The notes below the pieces were generated by a model. That model was given only the letters and a program-made list of their open reading frames with translations. It ran no database searches and was not told where the DNA came from. Below are positions 26,217-57,469 of a stretch of DNA of 64,000 bases, piece by piece. Each line of letters begins with the position of its first letter. Within the stretch, counting starts at the first letter, position 1. The position numbers and the translations under genes are program-made. The DNA comes from Metaphire vulgaris (taxonomy: Eukaryota; Annelida; Clitellata; Crassiclitellata; Megascolecidae), in contig CM030832.1 of assembly GCA_018105865.1 (NCBI GenBank), positions 12,981,419 to 13,045,418 of the forward strand. Direction: 5' to 3'.

Positions 26217-26539
26217 TATAGTAAACGGGAGTTTAGGCCCGTCTACTACTTGGGGAACCAGATCACACGAGTCTTATGATGATGGAACTGACTGCTCGGT
26301 TCGCCGTGCTATCCTCTGACCCCGTGTAATATTCTCAAAGTCTGATGTCGCTAGCGAGTCAGAGGAAAACCGTCAGCTGCCCCGAACTTAGTCTTTTTAT
26401 TATAGATAACATCCAATAAGAACTCAGCGAATATCATTACAGCCAATCCCTATCTACTATATCTAACAGACATGCGGTGAATAATGATAATAATTATGAA
26501 GGCGGTTATTAAGGTCCGCCCCTGCACTTCTTTACTATA
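26217..26539. repeat. 3' LTR (323 bp)
   Basis: Identical copy of the 5' LTR, followed by the GTAC duplication. Absence of differences over 323 bp indicates recent insertion or recent gene conversion. Confidence 0.9.
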
Positions 26540-26543
26540 GTAC

Positions 26544-27120
26544 TTTAAGCGTCTATGTCCATATATGAAGTACGCGTATGTATGTTATACCTTCTTATCC
26601 AAATCCATGGCTATCTGACGCTTCAACGTAATAGGCCTATCTTTTCGACGAACTCTTTCCGTTGTCGACCTATTTGAGCCAGACAAGAGTCGGCACACAT
26701 TTTCATGACCGGGAATTTTTCTTTATAAGACCTTCTGGATTTAACTAAGTAAGTAAGTAATCAAGTAAGACAAAATTTCTATAGCGCTGCCCGAAAGCTT
26801 GACTCGGTGTACCAGCTTATTCACGAGCGCTCACTGCGCTCAGTCCGGGTGAAATCCATAGTCCGTAATCCATTGTCCGTGGTGGTCAAGGTTGTAGATC
26901 CAGGTAGGCAGTCGCAGCAAATTATTTTATGGAGGACGATAAGAAGATTTGCGGTGGCTATAGAAAGGATAAGACCGAGGCCACAAGCCATAAGACCGCG
27001 GGCACAAAACTACCTTCTTATTTGTGTATATAAAGTAATATACATATATGCGCAAAACTGTGTGCATGAATATATACACCTGGCTGGTTTTTCATGGATG
27101 GACGTGGTGTTTGTTCATAG
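26544..27120 (+). other. Sequence upstream of the GPCR TM3 exon, probably intron
   Basis: Because the next exon starts in phase 1 with no Met and no TM1/TM2, this must be intron if the gene is intact. No preceding exon was recognised anywhere from 1 to 27120. Confidence 0.5.
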
Positions 27121-46083
<18,963 letters not shown>

Positions 46084-46203
46084 TTATAGTCGATTCGCGG
46101 AGGATTGGAAAAATGTCCGGTCAATCGTCCTGTGCGCCATTCGCGGCGAAATATTGTTGATCCGCTCATCGTCTGATGCGATTGGGCAGACGACAGACGA
46201 CGA

Positions 46204-46240
46204 TCTTCTTCTTCTTCTTCTTCTTCTTCTTCTTCTTCTT
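46204..46240. repeat. (TTC)n in the GPCR 3' UTR
   Basis: About 12 TTC units between the stop codon and the poly(A) signal. Confidence 0.9.
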
Positions 46241-46356
46241 CGTCCGTAAAACGCGCGAACAAATTGCGCGCGAAATGGAACCAATAATCGACGAAAACGA
46301 TTCTATTTCGACGTCATTGCTGTATCTTCAATCACGATACTTGATTGTATGCCTAA

Positions 46357-46362
46357 AATAAA
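46357..46362 (+). promoter_or_regulatory. Candidate polyadenylation signal of the GPCR gene
   Basis: AATAAA lies 274 nt after the GPCR stop codon and about 50 nt before the target-site duplication of the hAT element at 46417. It is the first canonical hexamer after the stop that I see. Confidence 0.45.
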
Positions 46363-46416
46363 TCAAGCGAACTCTCTATCTATACTGCGTACTCGTACCA
46401 TATATTATAGTGAGCG

Positions 46417-47638
46417 CAGAGTTGTCAATGGGTCGGTTTTGTCAACCCAAACCCAACCCCATCAAATTTCCAACCCAACCCAACCCAAACAAAATTCATG
46501 TTTTCTGACCCAAACCCAACCCAACCCATCCATACAAAAACGTGAAAGTACAATCGCAATTTTAAAAACATACATACATTCAAGCACATAAATAGTTATT
46601 TGCTTTTTCGAGTTGTTATTGCAACAAACCGGAAATTCATCATTCTCATAATTGAGAAACAATGATTGTATTAATGCCAGCGTCGCCGTGATATGATGCA
46701 TTTAATTCAATGTATGTATGTATGTATTCGAAACAACTTCCATAGTGCCGTAACATAGACTGGTCAAAGAAGCACGTTGCGTCGGCAGCCATGGGGGGTT
46801 TGACCCCCCAAACCGCGTCAGAAAGTTAAAAATAGATGGAAGCACATTAACAAAATTTTTCGTCGGTAGCCAGATGTAACCCCCTCCCTCTTGGCTACGC
46901 TGCTGGACATCGATTCGCTTGATAAGTTTTTACAGAGAAGAAGAATAGTTCACTGTTATAAGACTGGATGGAACACAATTACAGTTATTGAGAACACACA
47001 CAGACAGACAGACAGACAGACACACAGCTCCAAAAGGAAGAAAACAAGGACAAATATCATGAAGAAAATCTATAATTATATAGTAGAGATAAGGCATCCA
47101 ACCTGTCTTTTGCATAGTTGTTCTGATGGAATTTCGATCTGAACAAAGCGACTGATTAATAAATTTATTAAACTAGATCGCAAAATATTTGACTGAGAAA
47201 CGTAACAGGTAAAACCGTTGTGCCTTTTCCCTCATGGAGCCATAAGCACGTGCTTAGTATGCCTAATGGTTAATCCAGTCCTGCTATTGTCAACTGGTCG
47301 TGGTCTGTTTATAAAAGAAATGCGTTAAAACAAGTCAACAACAGCCGTTCACATGATTTGATCTATCTGAATAGCTATTGTCCACTGTTTACAAACTTCT
47401 GAATACACTGCCTACGATGGAATGTAGGCTAACGTATATGGCGCCATTTTTAATGACATAATACAAGAATCTCAATACTTTGTCAACGCAGAAAACAGAA
47501 AACCTATATTTAACGTGGTTAACAGAATAACTGGTGCAGATTCACGAAACCCAACCCAACCCATCATTTTTTTTAAAATCTCGACCCAAACCCAACCCAA
47601 CCCAACCCATGGGTTAACCCAACCCATGGACAACTCTG
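46417..47638. mobile_element. hAT element, CAGAGTTGTCAATGGG ends, 1.2 kb
   Basis: CAGAGTTGTCAATGGGT at left, CCCATGGACAACTCTG at right, and perfect 8-bp AGTGAGCG duplications (46409-46416, 47639-47646). Dense AACCCAACCC repeats lie inside both ends, which could be transposase subterminal binding sites. No transposase frame. A fragment of the 56374 family (GGTTTGACCCCCCAAACCGC to TTGGCTACGCTGCTG, about 46785-46912) is nested inside. Confidence 0.88.
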
Positions 47639-48119
47639 AGTGAGCGCTTCATTTGTAACGTGCCTAAGTATGTATGTATGACTGTCTGCGTATGTGCCTG
47701 TGTTGATTTATATATTTGTGTGCGTGCGTGTATGTGTGTAAGTGTCATGATGTCTGCTGACAATTTCATGACGAAGAGAACAAACCGTTTCTTTCTTGCT
47801 TGCAGTCTACATTAAGCATTCACAAGTGAGTTACTTTCTTGAGTTTCTACCAATTGGTCGAGACAGATAAACGTGGAGATGAAGCTCAGTGGAAAAGATG
47901 CTTCGAAGCTGGACAACGTAATATCGGCGGTTGCCTCTGGCAGTCATTTTATCCACTGGCTTAGCCGTGGTTCCCGCACCGGAGCGCCATAGCAAATACG
48001 TATACAAACTTCAGCTGATCCGAATGGGTGCTCTTGGCAATCATCCGACCCAGGCCTGAGGAGAGGGGGTGCAGCCGGTACATTGTTCCGGGACCCATGG
48101 AGCCCAAAGGGGCCATGTG

Positions 48120-48445
48120 CAGGGCCGCCGAGAGGGGGTAGGGGGAGCACATGCACACATTGCACAGGGCCCGGCGGCCTGTAGGGGGCTCGAACCCCGA
48201 TGATGATGATGTATTAACAATAACCTGAACCCTGAAAAAGACTGACAAGGAAACAAGGTCATCTTAGTCATGAGCACGGGGCCCGGCGAATGCGCCAGGG
48301 GCGGTCCGGGCCGATCATGTATTAACTGACATCCCGAAAAAGACAAGACCGACAAGCAAAAAAGGTCATCAACAGTTTTTCACACTTGTTAAGGGCCCGT
48401 GACTACCTTTTGCATTGGGGCCCGGAAATTCTCTCAGTGGCCCTG
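48120..48445. mobile_element. hAT MITE, CAGGGCCGCC family (relative of 16192-16523)
   Basis: CAGGGCCGCCGAGAGGG at left and TCTCAGTGGCCCTG at right. Internal CACAGGGCCCGGCGGCC, GGTCCGGGCCGAT and GACAAGCAAAAAAGGTCATC match the 16192 element. Flanking octamers GCCATGTG and GTCCTATA do not match, so one end may have been rearranged. Confidence 0.75.
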
Positions 48446-49435
48446 GTCCTATACCCCTAGATGAGATTCTTTCATCGGTTCTGCACGACTATTCTTGACC
48501 CGATTTTTTTTTTGGGGGGAGGCGGGCTCTTGTGCCCCAACGTAACTACACAAATGATTTACGTGAGAACGCAGTCGAGGAAGTCACTTTATAATCAGTG
48601 CTAAATACGTACAGACAGATAAATGGTGGGTGTAAAGCAAACGGAGACACAAAGCCATTGAACGTTTTTATTCGCTGTCTTCGCGTCCGACGATGCAGGA
48701 AATTGAAGGTCAATGGGGATTAAGTCCTTTAGATAATGGCGACGTCCTTAGGGCTCGTCGAGGACAGTGTTTTGCGTGACTTGTCCTTGGTGGTCTTGGA
48801 TTTCCTCAATGGCATTGACCTTTTAAGTTTGAACAATCAGTGTTACATGTAGCTTAATGCGTCTCATCAAACTACACTGTGAGCCATAAAATCGACTCCT
48901 CTTTATTTTGACAATAACTTCGACAAATTTGAGGGCTGAGTTCTTGGTCGTTGTCCTGGCCTCGAGGGTTGAGTCCTTGTTTTAACATTTCTGGTTCTTA
49001 TCTACGAGGACTTTGTTGTTGACGGAGTCGTTAGAGCAAATTTCAACGGTCGATTAATCCGTTACTTTGGTGTTCTAGTCTAAATAAGCACTGCCAATGG
49101 AAATTCATATTTCCATATTTCATAAATTTAATATCAGCGGAGATATGTTTTGCATACCTGCATCTCGCTGGAATAGTCTCGGCTGGACCTACTTTGGCGC
49201 CGATGATAATCATCGACGCATGAGTGAGTCTAATGCTCGAATTGGTTCGTCGCTTTTTTATCTGAATCCACGTGAAGCTGCACTGTCTCTTTCACGAGCA
49301 CAGAAGACCATTTCTCTTATTCTGAGACACTCCAAAGAGTTTCTGGCTTTCTGCATCGGCAGATTTATTTAAGATACAAACCCGTTCTCAAATAAGCTCA
49401 TTTCTCTCTAGTCTCTCCCTCTGTCTCTGTGTCTC

Positions 49436-49488
<53 letters not shown>

Positions 49489-50074
49489 TCACGCTTCTGT
49501 AGCCATATTCCACCACGCAGTCCGACCGCATTATGCTTGTTACTGTATTGTATATAGACAGCGAACCCTTAAATTCTCTCATGACTATAATTATTTTCTT
49601 ATCAATATTCATCTCAAGCTATAGTTATACTAAACTATATTTACAGATACAAGACAACTTGGATAATCGAAGATTAATTGAAATTTCGTCCTAATATGTC
49701 ATTTTCAGGTATATATTATCATAACTACATGCTAAAGCAGTCATTTCTGAAATGATCCAAATAACACGACTGTGCATAATTACGGATTAATAATAAGAAA
49801 CACGTGATGGGTCTTCATCTGAGCAGCTGAAATTCAAAATCTTCGACTGTTGTTTATGAAAAAGACAGTCGGTCGGTTGTTTGATCTGCTTAAACAACAA
49901 TAAAGCGGTTCCAATCGGCTGCCACAGGAGCAGTTGTAAATGTCTTCCAACCGACAGAAAGACATCATCCTCACAGATGACGTTGTAGCCAATTTATCCT
50001 CAAAATTAACTTTAGCAACTGCTTTGTCTCACGGATAAAAATTATTCGAAAGACAGCCCTGTTCCCACGTTGGT
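48446..50074. other. Intergenic region between the two convergent genes
   Basis: No exon recognised. Includes the nuclear receptor 3' UTR of unknown length and the CTGT array at 49434. Confidence 0.5.
49434..49490. repeat. (CTGT)n microsatellite
   Basis: About 12 CTGT units within a CT-rich stretch. Confidence 0.9.
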
Positions 50075-50328
50075 CTAAATTCTAGCGACTGTACTTCGGT
50101 AGATATCGCAGATGAGTTTTTCCACCTGAATCGTCCCTATGCTGTCGTAGAAGAACAACTGGCTGATCACGTGACTCGGAACCACCTTAAGGCAAGGCAG
50201 CAGCAGCAGCAGCTTTCCGAATCGAGTCGGTTGGAGACGATGATGAAGTCGACTGTACTCTCCCAAAAGAACTTGGACCTGGTCTTGAAGAATGTCGATC
50301 AAACTGACGTCCATCAGTCCAGCCGCTT
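50075..50328 (-). CDS. dsf: Nuclear receptor terminal exon: LBD helices 10-12 and stop
   Basis: The exon is 254 nt from acceptor ttgtttttgtag to TAG (plus-strand cta at 50075-50077). It encodes [17 protein letters not shown], then [15 protein letters not shown], the helix 10 dimer-interface signature of NR2E, then [24 protein letters not shown] with a short C-terminal tail VARI. TTTATT at 49364-49369 (AATAAA on the minus strand) is a possible, distant polyadenylation signal. Confidence 0.92.
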
Positions 50329-50820
50329 CTACAAAAACAATCAACTGCCATCATCATCACCACCATCATCGCCGAAATATCAGCAAGGACAACACCATCA
50401 TAATTATCATAGACAGCAAACTTATCACTTTTGACAACAATGCTGCCGTCACTCACTGCAACACTATCTGTGTTTGGTCTAGGCATTCTCTGGGATGGGA
50501 TTCCCTCACCCCCAGTTTGAAATTCCCCCCTAACCTTGTCATTTTGGCAAGTAGTAGGCCTATGACCTTCCCAATGTTTATTCAGATGCACAAAATTGGC
50601 TTCAAATGTACCAAACTGCGTTGGTGGCTGGGGTTTCGTCCCAGTCCAAAATTCGTTTTTACATCTGTAACGTAACAGATTTTCGCCCCCCCCCGAATTT
50701 TACCGCCTCCCAATGTCTAGGTGGCTATAGAATAACCACTGAACACTATTACTGTAATTACTACTACTACTTCGACTTTACTACTACAGTGTATTACTAC
50801 TACTGTTACTACTGCTGCTG

Positions 50821-50880
<60 letters not shown>

Positions 50881-51805
50881 ACTATTACTACTACTATTAC
50901 TACTACTATTACAACTACAAATAGTAGCAATAGTAATAACAACTAGAAAGATGCTCGCTTCGCTCGCGCTCGCTTCGCTCGCAGTGCAGGATAATACTAA
51001 TCCAATACCTATATACCTAATACCCAATCATTGAATTCATGCTGAACAACATTTCAATGATGTACTGTACATACGCCACCTAGCCAAGCTCTGCGCCACG
51101 TAATAATTAGGCCTATGTACGTTAAAATCACGCAACTGTGACCATTTGTGACGCTGCTGTACGTTAAAACGTATTTAAAGATCATACGAACAATTGTTCA
51201 ATAGCAACGTCGTTGACTACTGTTCTAAAAGTAGTGGTTTGTAGAAGGTAAAACATACAGAACAAGGATCTTAATATTATAGATGATAATGTACATATAT
51301 ATAAGGAGATAGGAGAGAGTGTGCGTGTACTATTACTACTAATAATAATAACAATAATAAAAATAAAATATAATGATAAGAGTAGTGAAAGAGACAGACA
51401 GAGACAGAGACAGAGAGACAGAGACAGAGAGGGAGAGAGAGAGAAAGAGAAAGACAGAGACAGACAGACAGATGAGTCACAATGGAAAGATCGAACCAGG
51501 GCGGAAGAGCAGAAGATCGAACCAGGGCGGAAGAGCAGAAGAGCTCTGAGGAGCGTGTATTCGTTGAAATCGAGATTCAATTGACGGAACTTTTGAATCA
51601 AATCCCAGACGACGTAACCGGAGCACTGGACAGGCGCCGGAGAGCGACCGACGCTCTCGATGACGTCATTCGTGACGCTGATGACGCTTGACGGTTGACT
51701 GCAGGCGAGCATGATCTGGTGCCAGTCGACAGCTCCGTTCCATTGAACCAGGTTAACAAGGAATAACTCTTTCCAAGAATTCTCTAGGAGGATCATCTAC
51801 ATGGA

Positions 51806-51855
<50 letters not shown>

Positions 51856-53227
51856 TATTTAGTAAATGTTTATGGCGCCACTATCATAACGTCCAGGGCA
51901 TCAGCCGATGGCGCCCCAAATCCAACTCGAATTTGAGTCAGGTTAAATCCTTTATTTCTACCAAGTGCAGCAGATTGCTAGCCAATAATTAATAGACATG
52001 TAAGATTGTATAATAATGCTTGATATTTACACATGACTTTATATAGGGCCTAAACAAATAAGTGATATACATATAGACTGCTTCCCCGCTGATCTGACTG
52101 AACTTTTCGGCTTAAGGAGAGCGACAGAACGGATGCAGTGGATGCTGCCTCCCACAAATTTATACATTAAACCGAAAGCGAATCATAAGTAGAAATAACG
52201 CAAAGAAAGAAAGAGATAATTTAAAAATTTCAAAGTGACATTTGAAGCCATATTCTTTATTTTGGCATTCTGTAAATGATTTTATAATCTGCAAAATTTC
52301 TTAACGAAATTCGATCACAGAAAAATATTCGAAAATTGAAAAACAGAAATTTGACTCTCAACCTTAACAAATCTTTTCGTCTAATCTTGTATGACTGAAA
52401 ACGCCAAATTGAATATCGAGATTTTCTACAAGTGCCGTCTCCTCTTGTTCAAATCTGATGATAAAGTTTTGGATGACTTTTTTAAAATTGGAAATCGCCA
52501 ATTAATTAGTGAAACATTTTAGCCTTTGGTAGCGACTATGAAAGTCGTATTTAAACGCTAAATCACCATGATCTAGTCAAAGCTTGCTCTCAAACGCAAA
52601 AGAAAACACCGAGAAAAAAGATGGCGACGTCTTCTCATAAAGCAATCATTGACTGGCTTTGGCTGCGCTGTGGTTGAAGACAGATGAAGAAACAATAACT
52701 GCTTGATAGGCTTATGAATTTATCGATTGTATTGGATGTTCTGAGATACCTGGTCGTGGAAGCTGAGCGCAACAAACGATGGAATCTGTTGGACCCAGTT
52801 GATGATCCCGAACAGCATTCTGGCTCCGAGTTCCTGTACGGATTCCCCGAACAGGAAAGGACTCCGAAGAGCCGCCCCCGCCGCCGCCGCCGCCGCCGCC
52901 GCTGCTGCCGACGATGAAGGTACGCCGCCGAGAGAAAGAAACTGCGACTCGTGGAATGGAATCGAACGTGAAGACATCGCAGCCTTATCAACCGCGTCCT
53001 CTCGTGCACCGCGCAACTGGACCACCGATTCTATGTCCAGGTACGCAAAGGACGAAGATGACGAAGAAGAAGAAGAGGAGGAGGAGGAGGAGGAGGAGGA
53101 GGAGGAGGACGATGAATGAGGCGAATATTTTGAAGCTGGTGACTGATGCATTGTCGTGTCTTTTACAGCGGCCTCTTTCGAACGCCGACTGTTCAGTCTT
53201 AGGTCGATTGGAGCGTCACGATGCATC

Positions 53228-53270
<43 letters not shown>

Positions 53271-56200
53271 GCGTAATTCTTGCAGATGTCATCTGTTGGG
53301 TCCCAGTAACGCTGTGTCCTCCTGAGCGTTCATTCACCGGGTACGACGCTGTTGAGACAAGGCTGCCTGCAACTCTAAACTTCGGCCTCCTAGGACCTCT
53401 TTCGTGCTGGACAGCTGAAACGCCAACAGAAAACAAGCACTTCTGAGGAACTGTTTCGCTAAACGTGTTGCAGCTTTGCATTTAGAAGTGATAGATCCTA
53501 AGAGCAGGGCGCGATTTGTAGAGGGGAAGGGGAATCTTCCCCCCACTGCCCAACTGCATCCCCCCTACTGCTACATCCCCCACCACTACACCCCCACTGC
53601 TACATTTCCCAACAACTACATCCCCCAAGCTTGACATAACATAACCCCCCCACTGCTCCAGGTCACAAATCGCACCCTGCCTAAGAGTATTCGGACTTCA
53701 CTGGCTACGACTACGACTGTTGCAATGTTCATAAAATTATGTTTCTTTCCAAGCGACTATCACTGAGCATACGATGCTTGCTTAATTGCCGCATTCCAAA
53801 ATGGACTTTGAACGAGAATATACAGTAAATAGTTTGAAATGGAGATAAAAGATACGAGAGAAACCTTTGGCAAAGGCTATCTGAAAAAGGACTTAGGGTA
53901 ATGCACACAGGGAAAAGGAGAAGTCAAGGTAACGCAGAAAATCAGGTGGCTGCAGTATTAGTTGAATTCAAACGACAGCGTTCATTTGGTTTCGTTGTCA
54001 TAGGAGTTTTGTGTTCTAATGCTCATCTATCATATTAAAATCCTTCCTCTGTGCCTCTGTTACCTTCAAGCGTTCTCATTGGTTGACGTTGCGGTGGAAT
54101 CGACGTTGCGCAATCGAATTGCGTTTTCTCTTTCAATCGTTCAAGCGTTCTGATTGCTTGGCTGTGTGAGCGTTTTGATTGGATGGCTGTGTGATGTTCT
54201 CATTGGTTACCTTCAAGCGTTCTGATTGGTTGGCTGGATGAGCGTTCTGATTGGTCGTTCTGGAATATTCGTTGCCTCGAGCGAAGCGAAGCGAGCATTG
54301 CGCGATATGGATAGATATTATATTATCCTGCATTGCGAGCGAAGCGAGCGCGAGCGCGAGCATCTTTTATCTAGTTTATATAATTACAGTATCACACGAT
54401 GTGGCGCCATTCTGAAATACCAGCACGTGGTAGCTGGCGCATATGGTGATCAAAAATTCAAAATACTTTATCGTTCCTCAATCTAGGAGTGTCAAACATA
54501 GTCAAAACATACTTTTGTATCAATAAATATAAAATATATTTCAGTTTTGCAATAATTCTGCAACTTTAACCAGGAAACTGTATCCAAACCAACGCTATAA
54601 ATGGGTTTTCAACGATCGTCAACGTTAGACCGACAGAGCAGTTCCGGTGTCGTCCCAATTGCTAGGCCATACCTGGATTTAGCAAAGACCAAAGACCGGA
54701 GTACGGCAGAGATACGGAGGACCCCCACCCTCTCGACCTGGGTAAGAAGAGGTGTTCCCGTTGTTTTCTTAACCGTTTAGTTACTTGAAGTAGAGTCGAT
54801 TGCTCTGTTAACTTTGTGACAAACCGTTCGTTGGGAAAGAAAGGAGGAACTGAAAAATTATCAGCAAAACAAGGCGACGATCATGGAGACGACGAACATC
54901 GCAAACGATCGTTTCCGTCATTGAGGAAGAGGGGAGGAAGGGAAAGGTTGAACGCGTCCGAGGAGGAGGAGGAGGAGGAGGAGGAGTAGGCCGGGTGTCG
55001 GATCGACGTCTCCTCAAACGGACGTCGGTGTCGAAGGACACATCGCGATTAAATAAGCTGTCGCAGAGGTCCTTATTGGGGAGGAGGAGGAGGAGGAGGA
55101 GGAGGAGGAGGAGAAGGAGAAGGAGGAGAAGGATGAGGAGGAGGACTTAGAGGGGCCAATCGATGTACGATGCATCCATGGCTTCGGTTCTTCTTCGGTC
55201 GATAGCGCAGAGGGAGGGGACACGACCGCCGCCGTCGCCTCCGCCGTCGCCGTCGCTGCGATGAATGCGCTGGACGACATGGATTGACTTCCGCCGTCTC
55301 CGTCTTTTCATCCGCTTGACGCTGCGGCGGCGGCGGCGGCGGCGTCTTTCGACGTCAAGAGACGCCGCGTGTGTCAATGCGCCGCGGTCTTGGCGAGTGT
55401 CGGTGTGCGTGTGGAGGGGGGGGGGGGGGTTGACGTATAGTGACAGCAGCGAGAGACAATGGGGACGCTATCTGTACGAATCCATTGTTGATGTTTCGTC
55501 GTTTGCGCATGAGATTCGGTCGTATGGTCGACCATTCATCGTCTCTCTCTTCCGGTCTAAAAGCTACTCGATACGAACCATTGATCAGATGACTTTGGCC
55601 GAGGCCTTCTTTCCATCGATCCATCGATCTGCCGTCGTCGTCGTCTTCTGCCAAACGCGGTAAACTTTGAAATCGCCCGACGACGACGACGACGACATGA
55701 CAACTGTCCGTCATGTGCGGTTGACACCTCCTTCGACCATGCCGTCTATTAAGCTCCCCTCGGTACAGGTTGCGTTGTGGGTAATCCTAATTTTGCCAGA
55801 ATTTCGGATATCCACTATGATTGGAACATCGCTGAGTTGTGAGGAGATATAATAAAAAAGTGGTCATTTGCAGCAGAAAACGACTCATTCTTACAAGAAG
55901 TTCTCTGAAGGAGAAGAAGATTCTACAGATCGATCGAACCTTTGGTATTATAAGGAGAGGTCGTTTGTCAGAAACTCGTGAATTCAGACGTGAGCGAGAG
56001 GAGGGAGGATCCAGCGGTGCCGTGGCCGCTATTCGCCTCCTCTGATCACCTCTTCAGGTGTGACCAGTGGAGTCAGACCAGAACATCATAGCGACAGTCG
56101 AAAAGTCACTTGGCGATCACTGAATACCAAATGCATAATATGGCGCTGTATAAATATAAGTATTATTCGGTTACTGTGTATTTAGATCTTTTCAAAGTTC

Positions 56201-57430
56201 AAGGATTTCGGAAATAAATCCGGAAATTTTTCAACGGTATTTTGCAGCATTATGAAAAATTCGCTACGAAATAGACACTCGCCCAGAAAAGGCCTAAAAC
56301 ACTCTTTCGTCTTCCATTCCAGCAACTTGAAGCTTTATTTAGAGCAATATGCCTGCAAAAGTGTGTATATATACAGTGGCGTAGCCAGGATTTCTGGAAG
56401 GGGGTTTTGGTTTTGACTTTTGACTTTAGCCAACTTTCGAAAAATCTTGACAAATTCATCCTATGAATCTATGTATCTATCCTGTGTGTTTTCTTTTTTC
56501 TTTTAAATTTTTTCCTTTCTTCTGATACTGACAGGCAAAAAAGGTCGTCAAGCCTATGGCGCTTATAAAAATTTTGGTCAGCAGCCCCAATGGGGTTTTG
56601 ACCCTCAAAACCGCATCCGAAATTTTAAAATGCATGGAAACACATTTTAAACAAATTTTCGTCCGCGCCCAAGGAGGTCTAACCCCCAAATCCTCCTTGG
56701 CTATATGATATTTAGCTTAGCTTAGGCGTCATAAGAGCTCTCTGTCGCTACTTGAGGCTCTGTCATCGTCGTCGTTTCCAGGAGTTCGTATCAAAGGTGA
56801 GCTTTTCGCGTACGGTCAGTCAACAGGTGAATTACAGGTAAATTGTTGTCTGAAACGACGCTTGACCAACGGAGTGCCGTTGGGTTCTGTCCTCTTCTGA
56901 GACGAAGAAGCCGAAGGCAGATGAGAGGCGTGTGAATTGACCGAATGGTCAGCGTTCCCGGTGTTTCCGGTCGCCGTTGCCAATAGCGGTCAATTATTGT
57001 CCATTAGTTACCGGTTCTGAAGAACTACGACGCGGTGGGAGAGGGAAGGGGTGGGGACTCGTTTCTCCGTTCGTCCACCTTTATGCTATGATCCGAAATA
57101 AGCGCTCGGTAACCCGTGACGTCGCAACACCTTGTTCGTTCGCGCGGCTTTTGATCGGTCAAACGTCGGCGATCGATGTGACGAGGGGGCAGAACACGGA
57201 ACAAGAACGACGTTCCTTAGCCGTGCCAAACAAAGAGTAATGCAGCAGCAGCAGCAGCAGCAGTAACGCAGTTACAATAATCGCTGAGGAATAACCTACC
57301 TACGGGGACCGGAAATACTGTACGACTGCAGGAGGAGCAGTCGACCGAACATTCGAGCTATGTGATATAGGCCTAGGCCTACTATAGGCAGAACACGATT
57401 ATCCTCTTGCACAGGCCACAAACTCATGCG

Positions 57431-57469
<39 letters not shown>

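Larger units (their letters stand above)
22329..26539. mobile_element. Young non-autonomous LTR retrotransposon with atypical ends
   Basis: Two direct repeats of 323 bp, 22329-22651 and 26217-26539, are identical by eye and bound a 3565-bp interior. The element is flanked by GTAC on both sides (22325-22328 and 26540-26543), a 4-bp target duplication. Each LTR begins TATAGTAAA and ends TTTACTATA, a perfect 9-bp terminal inversion, instead of TG...CA. The interior has no ORF above about 67 codons, no gag/pol motifs I recognise, no obvious primer-binding site after the 5' LTR, and only a weak purine tract (26169-26190) not adjacent to the 3' LTR. Confidence 0.85.

Noticed and set aside
55014..55377. 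Ser/Ala-rich minus-strand frames as a possible hinge exon of the nuclear receptor
   Set aside because: Exon 59531-59370 joins perfectly to 53414 ([12 protein letters not shown]), so no exon is needed between them; the frames follow trinucleotide repeats.
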